Assembly: GCF_014640675.1 (NCBI RefSeq)
Contig: NZ_BMHK01000004.1
Coordinates: 62,001-126,000, forward strand
DNA: 64,000 nt
Direction of reading: 5' to 3'
Origin: Novosphingobium endophyticum
Lineage (GTDB): Bacteria; Pseudomonadota; Alphaproteobacteria; Sphingomonadales; Sphingomonadaceae
Each line of letters begins with the position of its first letter. Position 1 is the first letter of the stretch. Under the pieces are notes generated by a model. That model did no database searches. It saw nothing but the letters and a program-made list of their open reading frames with translations, and was not told the DNA's origin. Made by a program: the position numbers and the translations under genes. Positions 8,468 through 16,038 of the stretch are shown here, in pieces.

Positions 8468-9354
8468 TGGCGGAGATCGTCACCCAGCCGGTCATTCTCA
8501 CCGGAGAAGGCTGGGCCGACTATGGCCTCGTCGATTCGGGCCACGGCCGCAAGCTGGAGCGTTACGGCGACTACCGTTTCATCCGGCCCGAACCGCAGGC
8601 CATGTGGACCCCGCGTATTGCCGATTGGGACGCGCATGGCGAATTCGTGCCCGGTTCGGACGAAGACGGCGGCGGGCGCTGGCAGTTCGCGAAGGCGGTG
8701 CCGCGCGAAGGCTGGCCCTTGTCGTGGAACGAGGTCTCCTTCACCGCGCAGTGCACGCCCTTCCGCCACCTCGGCTTCTTCCCGGACATGGCGCCAGTGT
8801 GGGACTGGATGCGCGCGATGCTCTCGCCCCTCGACGATGCGGACACGCTCAACCTCTTCGGCTACACGGGCGTCGGCACGCTGGCGCTGTCCGCCCACGG
8901 ACCCGTTACCCACGTCGACGCCTCGAAGAAGTCGGTGGCGCAGGCGCGGGAGAACGCCGCGCTTGCGGGGCTGGAGGATCGCCCGGTACGCTGGCTGGTC
9001 GACGACGCCGCCAAGTTCGCCGCGCGCGAAGTGCGCCGGGGCAGGCGCTACGACGGGATCATCCTGGATCCGCCGAAGTTCGGGCGCGGTCCGGGCGGAG
9101 AGACCTGGCGGCTCGAAGAGGGGCTGCCCGGCCTGCTCGGCGATTGCCGCAGGCTGCTCGACGCCGAGAGCCGCTTCCTGTTCCTCACGGTCTATGCCGT
9201 GCGCATGTCCTCGCTGGCGCTGGCCGGGCTCATGGCCGAACTCTTTGCAGAGCTTCCCGGCACGATCGAGCACGGCGATCTGGCCGTGCGCGAGGATAAC
9301 CAGGGACGACTCCTGCCCACGGCAATATTCGCGCGCTGGGCCAATCCTCGCTAA
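8467..9354 (+). CDS. Class I SAM-dependent methyltransferase, RlmI-like
   Basis: 295 residues. A SAM-binding region lies near residues 120-160, with LNLFGYTGVGTLALSAHG and an acidic end in HVDASKKSV. The motif ILDPPKFGRGPGGETW follows near residue 200. The DPPKF form is typical of 23S rRNA cytosine methyltransferases of the RlmI/RlmK group. The PUA domain found in E. coli RlmI is not obvious; the N-terminal 110 residues look instead like a short beta domain (SGHGRKLERYGDYRFIRPEP). The exact target base is unknown. It is linked to thrC through the 35-codon ORF. Confidence 0.8.
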   Translation: MAEIVTQPVILTGEGWADYGLVDSGHGRKLERYGDYRFIRPEPQAMWTPRIADWDAHGEFVPGSDEDGGGRWQFAKAVPREGWPLSWNEVSFTAQCTPFRHLGFFPDMAPVWDWMRAMLSPLDDADTLNLFGYTGVGTLALSAHGPVTHVDASKKSVAQARENAALAGLEDRPVRWLVDDAAKFAAREVRRGRRYDGIILDPPKFGRGPGGETWRLEEGLPGLLGDCRRLLDAESRFLFLTVYAVRMSSLALAGLMAELFAELPGTIEHGDLAVREDNQGRLLPTAIFARWANPR

Positions 9355-9362
9355 AGGATGCC

Positions 9363-9734
9363 ATGGCTGATTCGCTCATTCTCCAGATCGACGATTTCGA
9401 AGTCGACGTCCTGACCGGGATCTACTCCGAGGAAACCGGCAAGCCGCAGCCGCTGCGCTTTTCGATCGCAGTGCGCATGAAGCCGGCCGATCATTACGCC
9501 CCGGATACCCCGCTCACCGCGAGCAAGAACTACATGGACCTCAAGTTCGCGGCGTCCGAAGCGCTGTCGCCGGGCGTCCACTTCAAGCTGATCGAGGCGG
9601 TGGCCGATCACGTGTGCGAAACGCTTTTCGTTCAGGATGACCGCGTCGAGGTGGTCACTGTCGGGATCGTCAAGCTGGCGATCAGCGAGAATGGCGAGAA
9701 GATCGGAATGACACTGACGCGAGAACGGCGCTGA
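9363..9734 (+). CDS. folB: Dihydroneopterin aldolase family protein
   Basis: 123 residues, the usual FolB length. The start (DDFEVDVLTGIYSEETGKPQPL) matches the FolB opening in which the family Glu of a G-x-x-x-x-E pattern is present. A later Lys-rich strand (VGIVKLAIS) corresponds to the pteridine-binding end. FolB splits dihydroneopterin to 6-hydroxymethyl-dihydropterin in folate synthesis. Several FolB-like proteins act instead as epimerases, so the exact activity is not certain. Its stop overlaps the next start by one base (TGATG). Confidence 0.8.
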   Translation: MADSLILQIDDFEVDVLTGIYSEETGKPQPLRFSIAVRMKPADHYAPDTPLTASKNYMDLKFAASEALSPGVHFKLIEAVADHVCETLFVQDDRVEVVTVGIVKLAISENGEKIGMTLTRERR

Positions 9735-10066
9735 TGGAGCTGCTGCGCGTAGGCCCGCTTCCCGAGGAGCCGCTGGCCGCCGCGGCCGATTTCCACAGCC
9801 GCATCCTTCCGGGGGTCGAAGCCACGCTGGGCGGCGGCGCCGATCCGCTCACGCTGGTCTTCCTGCCGGGCGATCACGAGCACCGGGGCTGGCGCCTTGC
9901 CGCTGTCCAGTCGCTGGCGCGGGCCTATGCCCCTTCGCGCGTCAATGCGGTGGAGAGCGATGACGAGGCCGCGATCGCCGCGGCCGGTCGATGGCTGGCG
10001 GCGGCAGAAGGCGTCACGGGCCAGTTCCTGCCGCTGGATGGAACCGGCGCCGGGGCGGTGCTATAA
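9734..10066 (+). CDS. Small protein of unknown function, possible Rossmann-like fold
   Basis: 110 residues, not recognised with confidence. It starts MELLRVGPLPEEPLAAAADF and alternates hydrophobic strands (LTLVFLPG, RVNAVESD) with Ala-rich helices. It resembles the nucleotide-binding half of a short-chain dehydrogenase without catalytic residues. The start overlaps the folB stop by one base and moaA begins 8 bases after its end. It is therefore co-translated in a pterin-related neighbourhood, which hints at a role in folate or molybdopterin chemistry (inference). Confidence 0.65.
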   Translation: MELLRVGPLPEEPLAAAADFHSRILPGVEATLGGGADPLTLVFLPGDHEHRGWRLAAVQSLARAYAPSRVNAVESDDEAAIAAAGRWLAAAEGVTGQFLPLDGTGAGAVL

Positions 10067-10074
10067 GGGCGGCG

Positions 10075-11079
10075 ATGACAGATCATGCGCCTCTTGTTGA
10101 CCAGTTCCAGCGCCGGATAACCTATCTTCGCATGTCGGTGACCGACCGCTGCGACTTGCGCTGTGCCTATTGCATGCCCGAGCGCATGACGTTCCTGCCG
10201 CGAAAGGACGTGCTCAGCCTGGAAGAGCTGCACGATCTGGCGCTCGGCTTCATCGACAGGGGCATCACCAAGATCCGCCTGACCGGCGGCGAGCCGCTCG
10301 TCAGGCGCGACATGATGGAACTGGTCCATGCCCTTGGCCGCAAGGTCGGGGACGGGCTCGACGAACTGACGCTCACCACCAACGGCACGCGCCTGGCCGA
10401 ATTTGCCGAGGATCTCTTCGCTTTCGGCGTGCGGCGCATCAACGTCTCGCTCGATACGCTGGATCGCGAGACGTTCGCCCGGCTCGCGCGCCGCGATTCG
10501 CTGCCGCAGGTGCTCGAGGGGCTGGCGGCGGCCAAGGCGGCGGGGCTGAAGGTGAAGCTCAACACCGTCGCTCTCAAGGGCCTGAACGAGGATCATATCC
10601 CGGAAGTCGTCGCCTGGGCGCATGGGCAGGGCTTCGATTCGACCCTGATCGAGGTCATGCCGCTCGGCGAAGTCGAGGAGGACCGCTTCGATCATTACCT
10701 TCCACTCCTCGCCGTGCGCGAGAAACTGGAACAGCGCTGGACCTTGACGCCCAGCGAGCATCGCACCGGCGGCCCGGCGCGTTACTTCGACGTGGCGGAA
10801 ACGGGCGGACGGCTCGGCCTCATCACGCCGCTCACCAACAATTTCTGCGAGGGCTGCAACCGCATCCGCGTGACCGCGACGGGGCAGCTCTTTGCCTGCC
10901 TCGGCGGGAACGAGCGCGTCGACCTGCGCGCGGCGCTGCGCAGCGCCGATCCCGATGCCGCGCTCACCGAAGCGCTCGATGTCGCGATGAAGATAAAGCC
11001 CGCACGCCACCACTTCGCCATCGACAAGCCCGGCGCCGCGCCAGCGCTTCCGCGCCATATGTCGATGACGGGAGGCTAA
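10075..11079 (+). CDS. moaA: GTP 3',8-cyclase MoaA
   Basis: 334 residues. This radical-SAM enzyme starts molybdenum cofactor synthesis from GTP. The N-terminal cluster motif is C26-x3-C30-x2-C33, the C-terminal cluster is C258-x2-C261-x13-C275, and the C-terminus ends in the required Gly-Gly. GGEPLVRRD and NTVALKGLN are also typical. The start at 10075 (MTDHAPLVDQF) fits homologues; the frame is open upstream only within the preceding gene. moaD follows after 6 bases. MoaC and MoaB/MogA are not in this window. Confidence 0.97.
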   Translation: MTDHAPLVDQFQRRITYLRMSVTDRCDLRCAYCMPERMTFLPRKDVLSLEELHDLALGFIDRGITKIRLTGGEPLVRRDMMELVHALGRKVGDGLDELTLTTNGTRLAEFAEDLFAFGVRRINVSLDTLDRETFARLARRDSLPQVLEGLAAAKAAGLKVKLNTVALKGLNEDHIPEVVAWAHGQGFDSTLIEVMPLGEVEEDRFDHYLPLLAVREKLEQRWTLTPSEHRTGGPARYFDVAETGGRLGLITPLTNNFCEGCNRIRVTATGQLFACLGGNERVDLRAALRSADPDAALTEALDVAMKIKPARHHFAIDKPGAAPALPRHMSMTGG

Positions 11080-11085
11080 GCGCGG

Positions 11086-11328
11086 ATGCCGATCGATCTG
11101 ATATTCCTCGGCCGGCTCGAGGATGTGGCCGGCGCGGGCCAGCGGGCGGCGGCGCTGCAGCCGAGTGTCGATGCCGTCATCGATTCGCTTGAACCGGAAC
11201 TCGCGCAGGCGCTGCGGGCGCCGAACGTGAAGCTTGCCGTCAACGGCATCCTGCTGCGCGACACTGACGCGCCGGTGCTTCGGGACGGCGACGAGATTGC
11301 TTTCCTCCCGCCGGTGTCGGGCGGCTGA
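11086..11328 (+). CDS. moaD: Molybdopterin synthase sulfur-carrier subunit
   Basis: 80 residues with a ubiquitin-like fold. It ends in PPVSGG, the C-terminal Gly-Gly that is thiocarboxylated. FLPPVSGG is the family signature. MoaD donates sulfur to precursor Z together with MoaE, whose gene follows after 4 bases. Confidence 0.95.
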   Translation: MPIDLIFLGRLEDVAGAGQRAAALQPSVDAVIDSLEPELAQALRAPNVKLAVNGILLRDTDAPVLRDGDEIAFLPPVSGG

Positions 11329-11332
11329 GGCC

Positions 11333-11791
11333 ATGAACTGCGAAGCGCGCTCCGACGTCCGGCTGGTGACAGCGCCTTTCTCGCAGGCGGACGAACTCGC
11401 CGCCTTTGCCGCGCGGTATCCTGAAGCGGGCGGGATTGTCAGCTTCCTGGGTCAGGTTCGTGCCGGCGACGGCGTGGAGGCGCTGGAACTGCAGCATTAC
11501 GAGCCGCTGACCTTGCCGGCGATGGAGGAACTGGCCGGCCGTGTCCACCGCCGCTGGCGTCTCGACGGAATGCTCGTGATCCATCGCAGCGGGGCCATGG
11601 CACCGGGCGATCCCATCGTTCTCGTCGCCGCCGCCGCGCGCCATCGCCGCGACGCCTTTGCCGCCGCCGATTTCGCGATGGATCATCTCAAGAGCGAATC
11701 GTGGTTCTGGAAGCGCGAGAAGAAGGATGGCGCCTGGCGCTGGATCGAGCCGCGCGAGCAGGACCTGGAGGATATCGCCCGCTGGGGATGA
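11333..11791 (+). CDS. moaE: Molybdopterin synthase catalytic subunit
   Basis: 152 residues. The family pattern GGIVSFLGQVR is followed by LELQHYEPLTLPAMEEL, VIHRSGAMAPGDPIVLVAA and the C-terminal HLKSESWFWKREKK, which contains the active-site Lys residues. MoaE binds MoaD and converts cyclic pyranopterin to molybdopterin. The start at 11333 is 4 bases after the moaD stop; the frame is open upstream only as a shadow of moaD. This is the last gene of the long plus-strand run that began at ctaC. Confidence 0.96.
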   Translation: MNCEARSDVRLVTAPFSQADELAAFAARYPEAGGIVSFLGQVRAGDGVEALELQHYEPLTLPAMEELAGRVHRRWRLDGMLVIHRSGAMAPGDPIVLVAAAARHRRDAFAAADFAMDHLKSESWFWKREKKDGAWRWIEPREQDLEDIARWG

Positions 11792-11892
11792 GCGTTTTTT
11801 CGCAGGGAATCTGGAAAAATCGCGGGTTTGATGCGTGTCAATTCAATGACCGGCGTGTCGGGGCATGGTCGCTCTCACAAGGAGTCAGCACC

Positions 11893-12132
11893 ATGTCGCA
11901 GCGTTTGTCCCAGGAGCAAATCGAAGACCTTGCCGTCGTTGGCAGAGTATCGGCGCGCACCAGCGCCGGTCGCAGCGACGCATCAGTCACGCAAGGGAAA
12001 GTCGTGAGCCGCGGTGTCGAAACTCTGAGCGGAAGGTTGACCGCAAGAGAGGCGGCAATTCAGGTCCTCACGCTGCCCGTGCTGATCCTGGGCTGGGGTC
12101 TGGCCGTCGCGGTCATCATCGCCTTCATCTGA
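11893..12132 (+). CDS. Small membrane protein of unknown function (79 aa)
   Basis: A very good ribosome binding site (AAGGAG, about 8 bases upstream) precedes the ATG. The first 55 residues are polar (MSQRLSQEQIEDLAVVGRVS) and the last 22 form one membrane helix (VLTLPVLILGWGLAVAVIIAFI). No family is recognised. It stands alone, with about 100 bases upstream and a hairpin at its stop codon plus a terminator just beyond. The strong signals on both sides argue that it is a real gene. Confidence 0.7.
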   Translation: MSQRLSQEQIEDLAVVGRVSARTSAGRSDASVTQGKVVSRGVETLSGRLTAREAAIQVLTLPVLILGWGLAVAVIIAFI

Positions 12133-12174
12133 GCCCGGGGGGGCTCAGGTCTCAATCAAATGAGCGCTTGGAGG

Positions 12175-12202
12175 CCCCTCCCTCGCAAGAGGGAGGGGTT
12201 TT
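12175..12202 (+). terminator. Rho-independent terminator candidate
   Basis: CCCCTCCCTC, loop GCAA, GAGGGAGGGG is followed directly by four T. The 10-bp perfect stem plus T-run would end the small membrane protein transcript. The stem also resembles the 5'-cctccc-type palindromes near ctaB, so it may be a repeat recruited as a terminator. A second hairpin, CTGAGCCC with GGGCTCAG, covers the stop codon at 12129-12148. Confidence 0.65.
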
Positions 12203-12228
12203 CGCGCCGCAATCCCGAAGTCTCCGGT

Positions 12229-12762
12229 TCAGCTTGCGAGCCGGGCGGAGAGGCCGGCGATCACGGCATTTTCCCGGGCCACCAGATCGCTTACGCGTGC
12301 GCGCGCTTCGGCAATGGCCTCGGCGGCAGGGGACACCTCGACGGGGGCGGAAACGCGCGCGTCCGCATAGAGGCCGTCGAGTTCGGCCAGCGCCGCCACC
12401 GCCGCGCTGCGGCTCGTTTCGAGTTTGCCCAGCGCGATCTGCGCGGAGGCCCACTGATCGCTGGCTGTGGCGCTTCCGTCCGCCCTGGCGACCATGCTTG
12501 CGGCTTCGGCCTGCCGGGCCTGAAACCTGCGATCGGCTTCCTGCGCGGCGGAGACCAGTCCGCCCAGCCGGGCGACAAGATCGGCGCTCGGTGGCGGTAG
12601 CGGCGGTGCCTCCGCCTGCTCCGCGCCGGGAACCGGTTTCGCGCTTCCCGCGATTCGTTCGCCGGCGCGCGGCGCCAGCGAGGGATAGCCGTCGGTGGAG
12701 GAGCAGGCGGCCAGCGCGAGCGGCGCGAGGACGAGAAGCAGGCGGGCGGTTGCGCGGTTCAT
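12229..12762 (-). CDS. Putative lipoprotein with coiled-coil tendency
   Basis: 177 residues from the start MNRATARLLLVLAPLAL. The lipobox is LAAC with Cys near residue 21. The mature part is Ala/Glu-rich and helical with several heptad-like stretches (ADLVARLGGLVSAAQEADRR and later), so it is probably an extended helical protein in the periplasm. No family is recognised. The frame is open far upstream, but the signal peptide fixes the start; an ATG four codons earlier is possible. It is convergent with the small membrane protein and divergent from rplU. Confidence 0.72.
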   Translation of the reverse strand: MNRATARLLLVLAPLALAACSSTDGYPSLAPRAGERIAGSAKPVPGAEQAEAPPLPPPSADLVARLGGLVSAAQEADRRFQARQAEAASMVARADGSATASDQWASAQIALGKLETSRSAAVAALAELDGLYADARVSAPVEVSPAAEAIAEARARVSDLVARENAVIAGLSARLAS

Positions 12763-12849
12763 GGCGCATCCCATAGCACGCGGGCCGATGATCGCGAGCG
12801 GCAATGCGATGCCGGCGCCCGGATATGAGGTCTTCGCGCCAGTCTGCGG

Positions 12850-12878
12850 TTGACACGAATCGGGCGGTGCACTAACGG
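12850..12878 (+). promoter_or_regulatory. Probable promoter of rplU-rpmA
   Basis: TTGACA at 12850-12855, 17 bases, then TAACGG at 12873-12878. The -35 box is a perfect consensus. Initiation near 12885 would give a GC-rich leader of about 135 bases before rplU. Confidence 0.6.
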
Positions 12879-13019
12879 CACGCTCTCTTTCCGGCACCTC
12901 GCACCACGCGGGGCGGCCGGCGCGTCGCCCGCAAGGTTCTGCTCTTCGGTGGAATGCAGCGGCCGGGGCAAGGTTGTTTCGGCTCGTTTCGGGCATATTT
13001 GAGATTAGGTAAGGGCACC

Positions 13020-13316
13020 ATGTTCGCAGTAGTGCGCACGGGCGGCAAGCAGTATCGGGTTGCCGCCGGAGACAAGATCGCGGTCGAGAAGCTAGCGGGT
13101 GAAGCCGGCGAGACGATCACTCTGGGCGACGTTCTGCTCGCGGGCAAGGACGGCGATGTCGCCGATGCCTCGAAGATCAAGGTTTCGGCCGAGATCATCG
13201 CGCAGGCCAAGAGCGAGAAGGTCGTGGTGTTCAAGAAGCGCCGCCGCCACAACTACCGTCGCAAGAACGGCCACCGCCAGCAGATGACCCTGCTGCGCAT
13301 CGTGTCGGTCGGCTGA
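13020..13316 (+). CDS. rplU: 50S ribosomal protein L21
   Basis: 98 residues starting [20 protein letters not shown], the invariant L21 opening. The basic C-terminal rRNA-binding part [17 protein letters not shown] is intact. L21 binds 23S rRNA in the large subunit. rpmA follows after 25 bases, the normal pairing. Confidence 0.98.
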   Translation: MFAVVRTGGKQYRVAAGDKIAVEKLAGEAGETITLGDVLLAGKDGDVADASKIKVSAEIIAQAKSEKVVVFKKRRRHNYRRKNGHRQQMTLLRIVSVG

Positions 13317-13341
13317 GCCCCAGCATTCGGAGTAACGGGAA

Positions 13342-13611
13342 ATGGCACATAAGAAAGCAGGCGGTTCGTCGCGTAACGGTCGCGATTCTGCAGGCCGTCG
13401 CCTCGGCGTGAAGAAGTTCGGCGGCCAGGAAGTCGTTGGCGGCAACATCATCATCCGCCAGCGCGGTACCAGGGTGTACCCGGGCGTGAACGTCGGCATG
13501 GGCAAGGATCACACCCTGTTCGCGCTGGCCGAGGGCCGCGTACGCTTCCACGACGGCAAGCTCGGCCGCAAATACGTGTCGGTCGACGCCATGGCGGAAG
13601 CCGCCGAATAA
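13342..13611 (+). CDS. rpmA: 50S ribosomal protein L27
   Basis: 89 residues starting [17 protein letters not shown]27 has a flexible N-terminus reaching the peptidyl transferase centre. There is no extra N-terminal cleavage extension of the Firmicutes kind. It is co-transcribed with rplU and followed by hairpins. Confidence 0.98.
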   Translation: MAHKKAGGSSRNGRDSAGRRLGVKKFGGQEVVGGNIIIRQRGTRVYPGVNVGMGKDHTLFALAEGRVRFHDGKLGRKYVSVDAMAEAAE

Positions 13612-13628
13612 ATCGGATGGTCGGTAAC

Positions 13629-13710
13629 GGGCCATCCTGACGGGATGGCCCTGCCGGGCACCACAAGTCCGGCTGAACGAGGGAGAGGGCCACCGCCTGT
13701 CTCCCTTTTT
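13629..13710 (+). terminator. Hairpin pair downstream of rpmA; second is a likely terminator
   Basis: GGGCCATCC at 13629-13637 pairs perfectly with GGATGGCCC at 13643-13651 but has no T-run. GGGAGA at 13681-13686 pairs with TCTCCC at 13700-13705, and five T follow at 13706-13710. The second, weaker stem is the better terminator; the first may protect the rplU-rpmA mRNA end. Confidence 0.5.
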
Positions 13711-13874
13711 GCTTTTCTCCCTCCCCGATCGCCCCAGGCGAGCTGATCTTTTTTGCGTTTGGCGCATTCCTCCAAGCCATCGCGGAGATCAGCTGCTTTG
13801 AATACCGGGCGTAACGTCAACGTCACGCACGTCCGCTACAACGATGGCGCGGCGGGTGAGTGGAGAGAGCTGAA

Positions 13875-14450
13875 ATGTTCATTCGCAGTGAAAGACTGTT
13901 CCTGCGGCCCGGCTGGGCTGAGGACTGGAGGGAGCTGGAAACCCTGATCGCTGACGAAAAGGTCATGCGTAGCCTTGCCAGTTCGACCTGGCCCGTCACG
14001 GGCGAGGACGCGCGCCGGTTCCTCGATCACGGGACGCCGCCGCGCCTGCCGCGGTTCCTGGTGACCCTGCCGGACGCTCGTGGCGCGCGCGTGATTGGCT
14101 GTGTCGCCCTGGAGCGGCGCGGCGAGGACGTTGAGCTGTGCTACTGGATCGGCCGCGACTACTCGGGCAAGGGCTATGCCATCGAGGCCGCGCGCGCGGT
14201 GACGGGGCTGGCGTGCGCTCTGGGCCATCAGCGCATCGTCGCCAGCCATTTTCTTGACAATCCTGCATCGGGCCGCGTGCTCGGGAATGCCGGCTTCCGC
14301 CAGACCGGCCGGATCATCGAGCGTTACAGCAAGGTGCGCGGCATGGCCTATCCGGCACGCGAATATGCGCTGGAGCTGGATATGCCGGGCGGCTGCGATG
14401 ATGACATGAACCGCCTCGCCTCTCACGAGGCCGAGAAGCGCGCCGCATAA
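13875..14450 (+). CDS. GNAT family N-acetyltransferase
   Basis: 191 residues of the RimJ/RimL-like group. It opens FIRSERLFLRPGWAEDW. The acetyl-CoA loop is in WIGRDYSGKGYAIEAARAV (about residues 95-113), and NPASGRVLGNAGFRQTGR is the usual C-terminal signature. The substrate is unknown; such enzymes acetylate N-terminal amines or small metabolites. It is paralogous to the next gene, with which it shares the opening and the GYWI/V-GKGYA core, so it probably arose by tandem duplication. The ATG at 13875 follows GAGAGAGC. Confidence 0.85.
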   Translation: MFIRSERLFLRPGWAEDWRELETLIADEKVMRSLASSTWPVTGEDARRFLDHGTPPRLPRFLVTLPDARGARVIGCVALERRGEDVELCYWIGRDYSGKGYAIEAARAVTGLACALGHQRIVASHFLDNPASGRVLGNAGFRQTGRIIERYSKVRGMAYPAREYALELDMPGGCDDDMNRLASHEAEKRAA

Positions 14451-14681
14451 TCGGAACAGTTCGGCGCAGCCTTCCAGGGGGGTGGGCTGGCCGGACGACC
14501 CGCAGGTTTGGCTTCTGCGCGGAAATCCGCTAACTTGTGAAAACGCCACAATTCCTTGAGTCCCGGCTTGCGCGTCGCATGCGGGGACCGGAAGGCTCGT
14601 CCGAGCACTATTCCCCGTGCATTTGCGCGCGAATCGATGCATGGTGAGCCTGCAAAACAAAAAGACTACGGAGGACCAAAG

Positions 14682-15239
14682 ATGTTCGTCCGCACGGAGA
14701 GACTATTCCTGAGGCCAGCATGGCCCGAAGACGCCGAAGATGTCTACGGCGCGCTGGGGGACTATGAGGACCGGCCGGGTGTAACTGTCGAGCCCTGGCC
14801 CAGAACCCGGCGCGAATTGCAGCGTTTTATCCAGCAGCCACGCGATCCGCGCCTGCCGCACTTCTTCATGTATCTGCGCTCGGCCGACGGCCCCGAACTC
14901 GTCGGAGGCATTGCCTTCGGCCGCATCGGCGAAGATGTCGAGATGGGCTATTGGGTGCGTCCACGCTACCGCGGCAAAGGCTATGCGACCGAGGCGATAC
15001 GCGCCGCGCTCAAGCAGGCCCGCTCGCTGGGCCACCCCCGGGTGTTCGCGAAGCACTTCGCCGATGCTCCCGGTTCGGCGTCCGTGCTTGAGCGCCTGGG
15101 ATTTCACGAACTGAGCGACGATCACTCGCGTAGCGTCATCGATCACGATGACGATCAGCCGGTGCGTGTCTATCTCGTTGAACTGGAAAGGCGCGCAAGC
15201 CAGCAGATCGCGGCCATTGCCGAGGCGATGGAGGCCTGA
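14682..15239 (+). CDS. GNAT family N-acetyltransferase (tandem paralogue)
   Basis: 185 residues. MFVRTERLFLRPAWPEDA is nearly the same opening as the preceding acetyltransferase. The acetyl-CoA loop is WVRPRYRGKGYATEAIRA, and DAPGSASVLERLGFHELSD replaces the N-P-A-S signature with A-P-G-S. It has its own good ribosome binding site (CGGAGG) and about 230 bases upstream, so it is probably transcribed separately. The substrate is unknown. Confidence 0.85.
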   Translation: MFVRTERLFLRPAWPEDAEDVYGALGDYEDRPGVTVEPWPRTRRELQRFIQQPRDPRLPHFFMYLRSADGPELVGGIAFGRIGEDVEMGYWVRPRYRGKGYATEAIRAALKQARSLGHPRVFAKHFADAPGSASVLERLGFHELSDDHSRSVIDHDDDQPVRVYLVELERRASQQIAAIAEAMEA

Positions 15240-15275
15240 TCGCCGCAGTCGCCCCGCTACCTGGGACGGCGCGCG

Positions 15276-16025
15276 TCAGGCTTCTGTCTTGAGCCACTCG
15301 GGCCAGATTGCCGGATCGACATTTTCGATCCGCGCGTGGTCGATGGCGAGCCCCAGTTCGGGATAGGCCGCGCGCCGGCGCTTTTCGCTCGATTGTTCGA
15401 GCGGGACGACCACGAGCCGCCGGTTGACCTTCTGCCGCCAGTTCATCCGGGCGGTGTTCTCCTGCCCGACGTAGCAGCCCTTGGTGAAGCTGACGCCGCC
15501 CAGTTCGGCGGCATTGCATTCCAGCCAGAGCGTGTCGCCGTCCCCCAGCTCGGCGCGCCCTTCAGTGACGCCGAGTGCCAGACGATGCGCGCGCCAGGCG
15601 GCATCGGCGCCATCGCCATTGCTTCCCTCCGCCGGATCGACGGGCGCGATCCAGCGTTCGCCCAGCGCGGCCAGACGCGGATCGGAGGCCGCGCCGTCGC
15701 CGACATGCGGACGCCAGCGGACCGCCAGCGAATCGTCGCGGGCGATGTTGATCGCGCGGCGCAGACGATACATGGAGAGGCGCTTGATCAGCGCTTCGGC
15801 GGCATCCGCCTCGCAGTCGATCAGCAGGTCCCCTTCGCCGGAAGGCCAGACGAGAAAATCGAACAGGGCCTTGCCCTGGGGCGAGAGCAGCCCGGCCCAG
15901 ACCGGCAGCGTTCCCTTCACGTCGGACGTGACGAGGCCCTGCAGGAATTCGGCGACATCCTCGCCGGAACCTTCACGCGGCGAGACGCGCAGCACGGCGC
16001 GGTCGAAAAGACGGGTAGCAGTCAT
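15276..16025 (-). CDS. ygfZ: YgfZ/GcvT-like folate-binding protein
   Basis: 249 residues. The diagnostic motif KGCYVGQENTARM (about residues 175-187) holds the conserved Cys of YgfZ proteins. The N-terminal part (FLQGLVTSDVKGTLPVWAGL, LLSPQGKALFDFLVW) matches the tetrahydrofolate-binding GcvT fold. YgfZ takes part in iron-sulfur cluster repair and tRNA thiolation in E. coli. The protein is shorter than E. coli YgfZ (about 326) but of usual alphaproteobacterial size. It lies 13 bases downstream of the LysR gene on the same strand. Confidence 0.88.
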   Translation of the reverse strand: MTATRLFDRAVLRVSPREGSGEDVAEFLQGLVTSDVKGTLPVWAGLLSPQGKALFDFLVWPSGEGDLLIDCEADAAEALIKRLSMYRLRRAINIARDDSLAVRWRPHVGDGAASDPRLAALGERWIAPVDPAEGSNGDGADAAWRAHRLALGVTEGRAELGDGDTLWLECNAAELGGVSFTKGCYVGQENTARMNWRQKVNRRLVVVPLEQSSEKRRRAAYPELGLAIDHARIENVDPAIWPEWLKTEA

Positions 16026-16038
16026 TGGCCCAACATGG

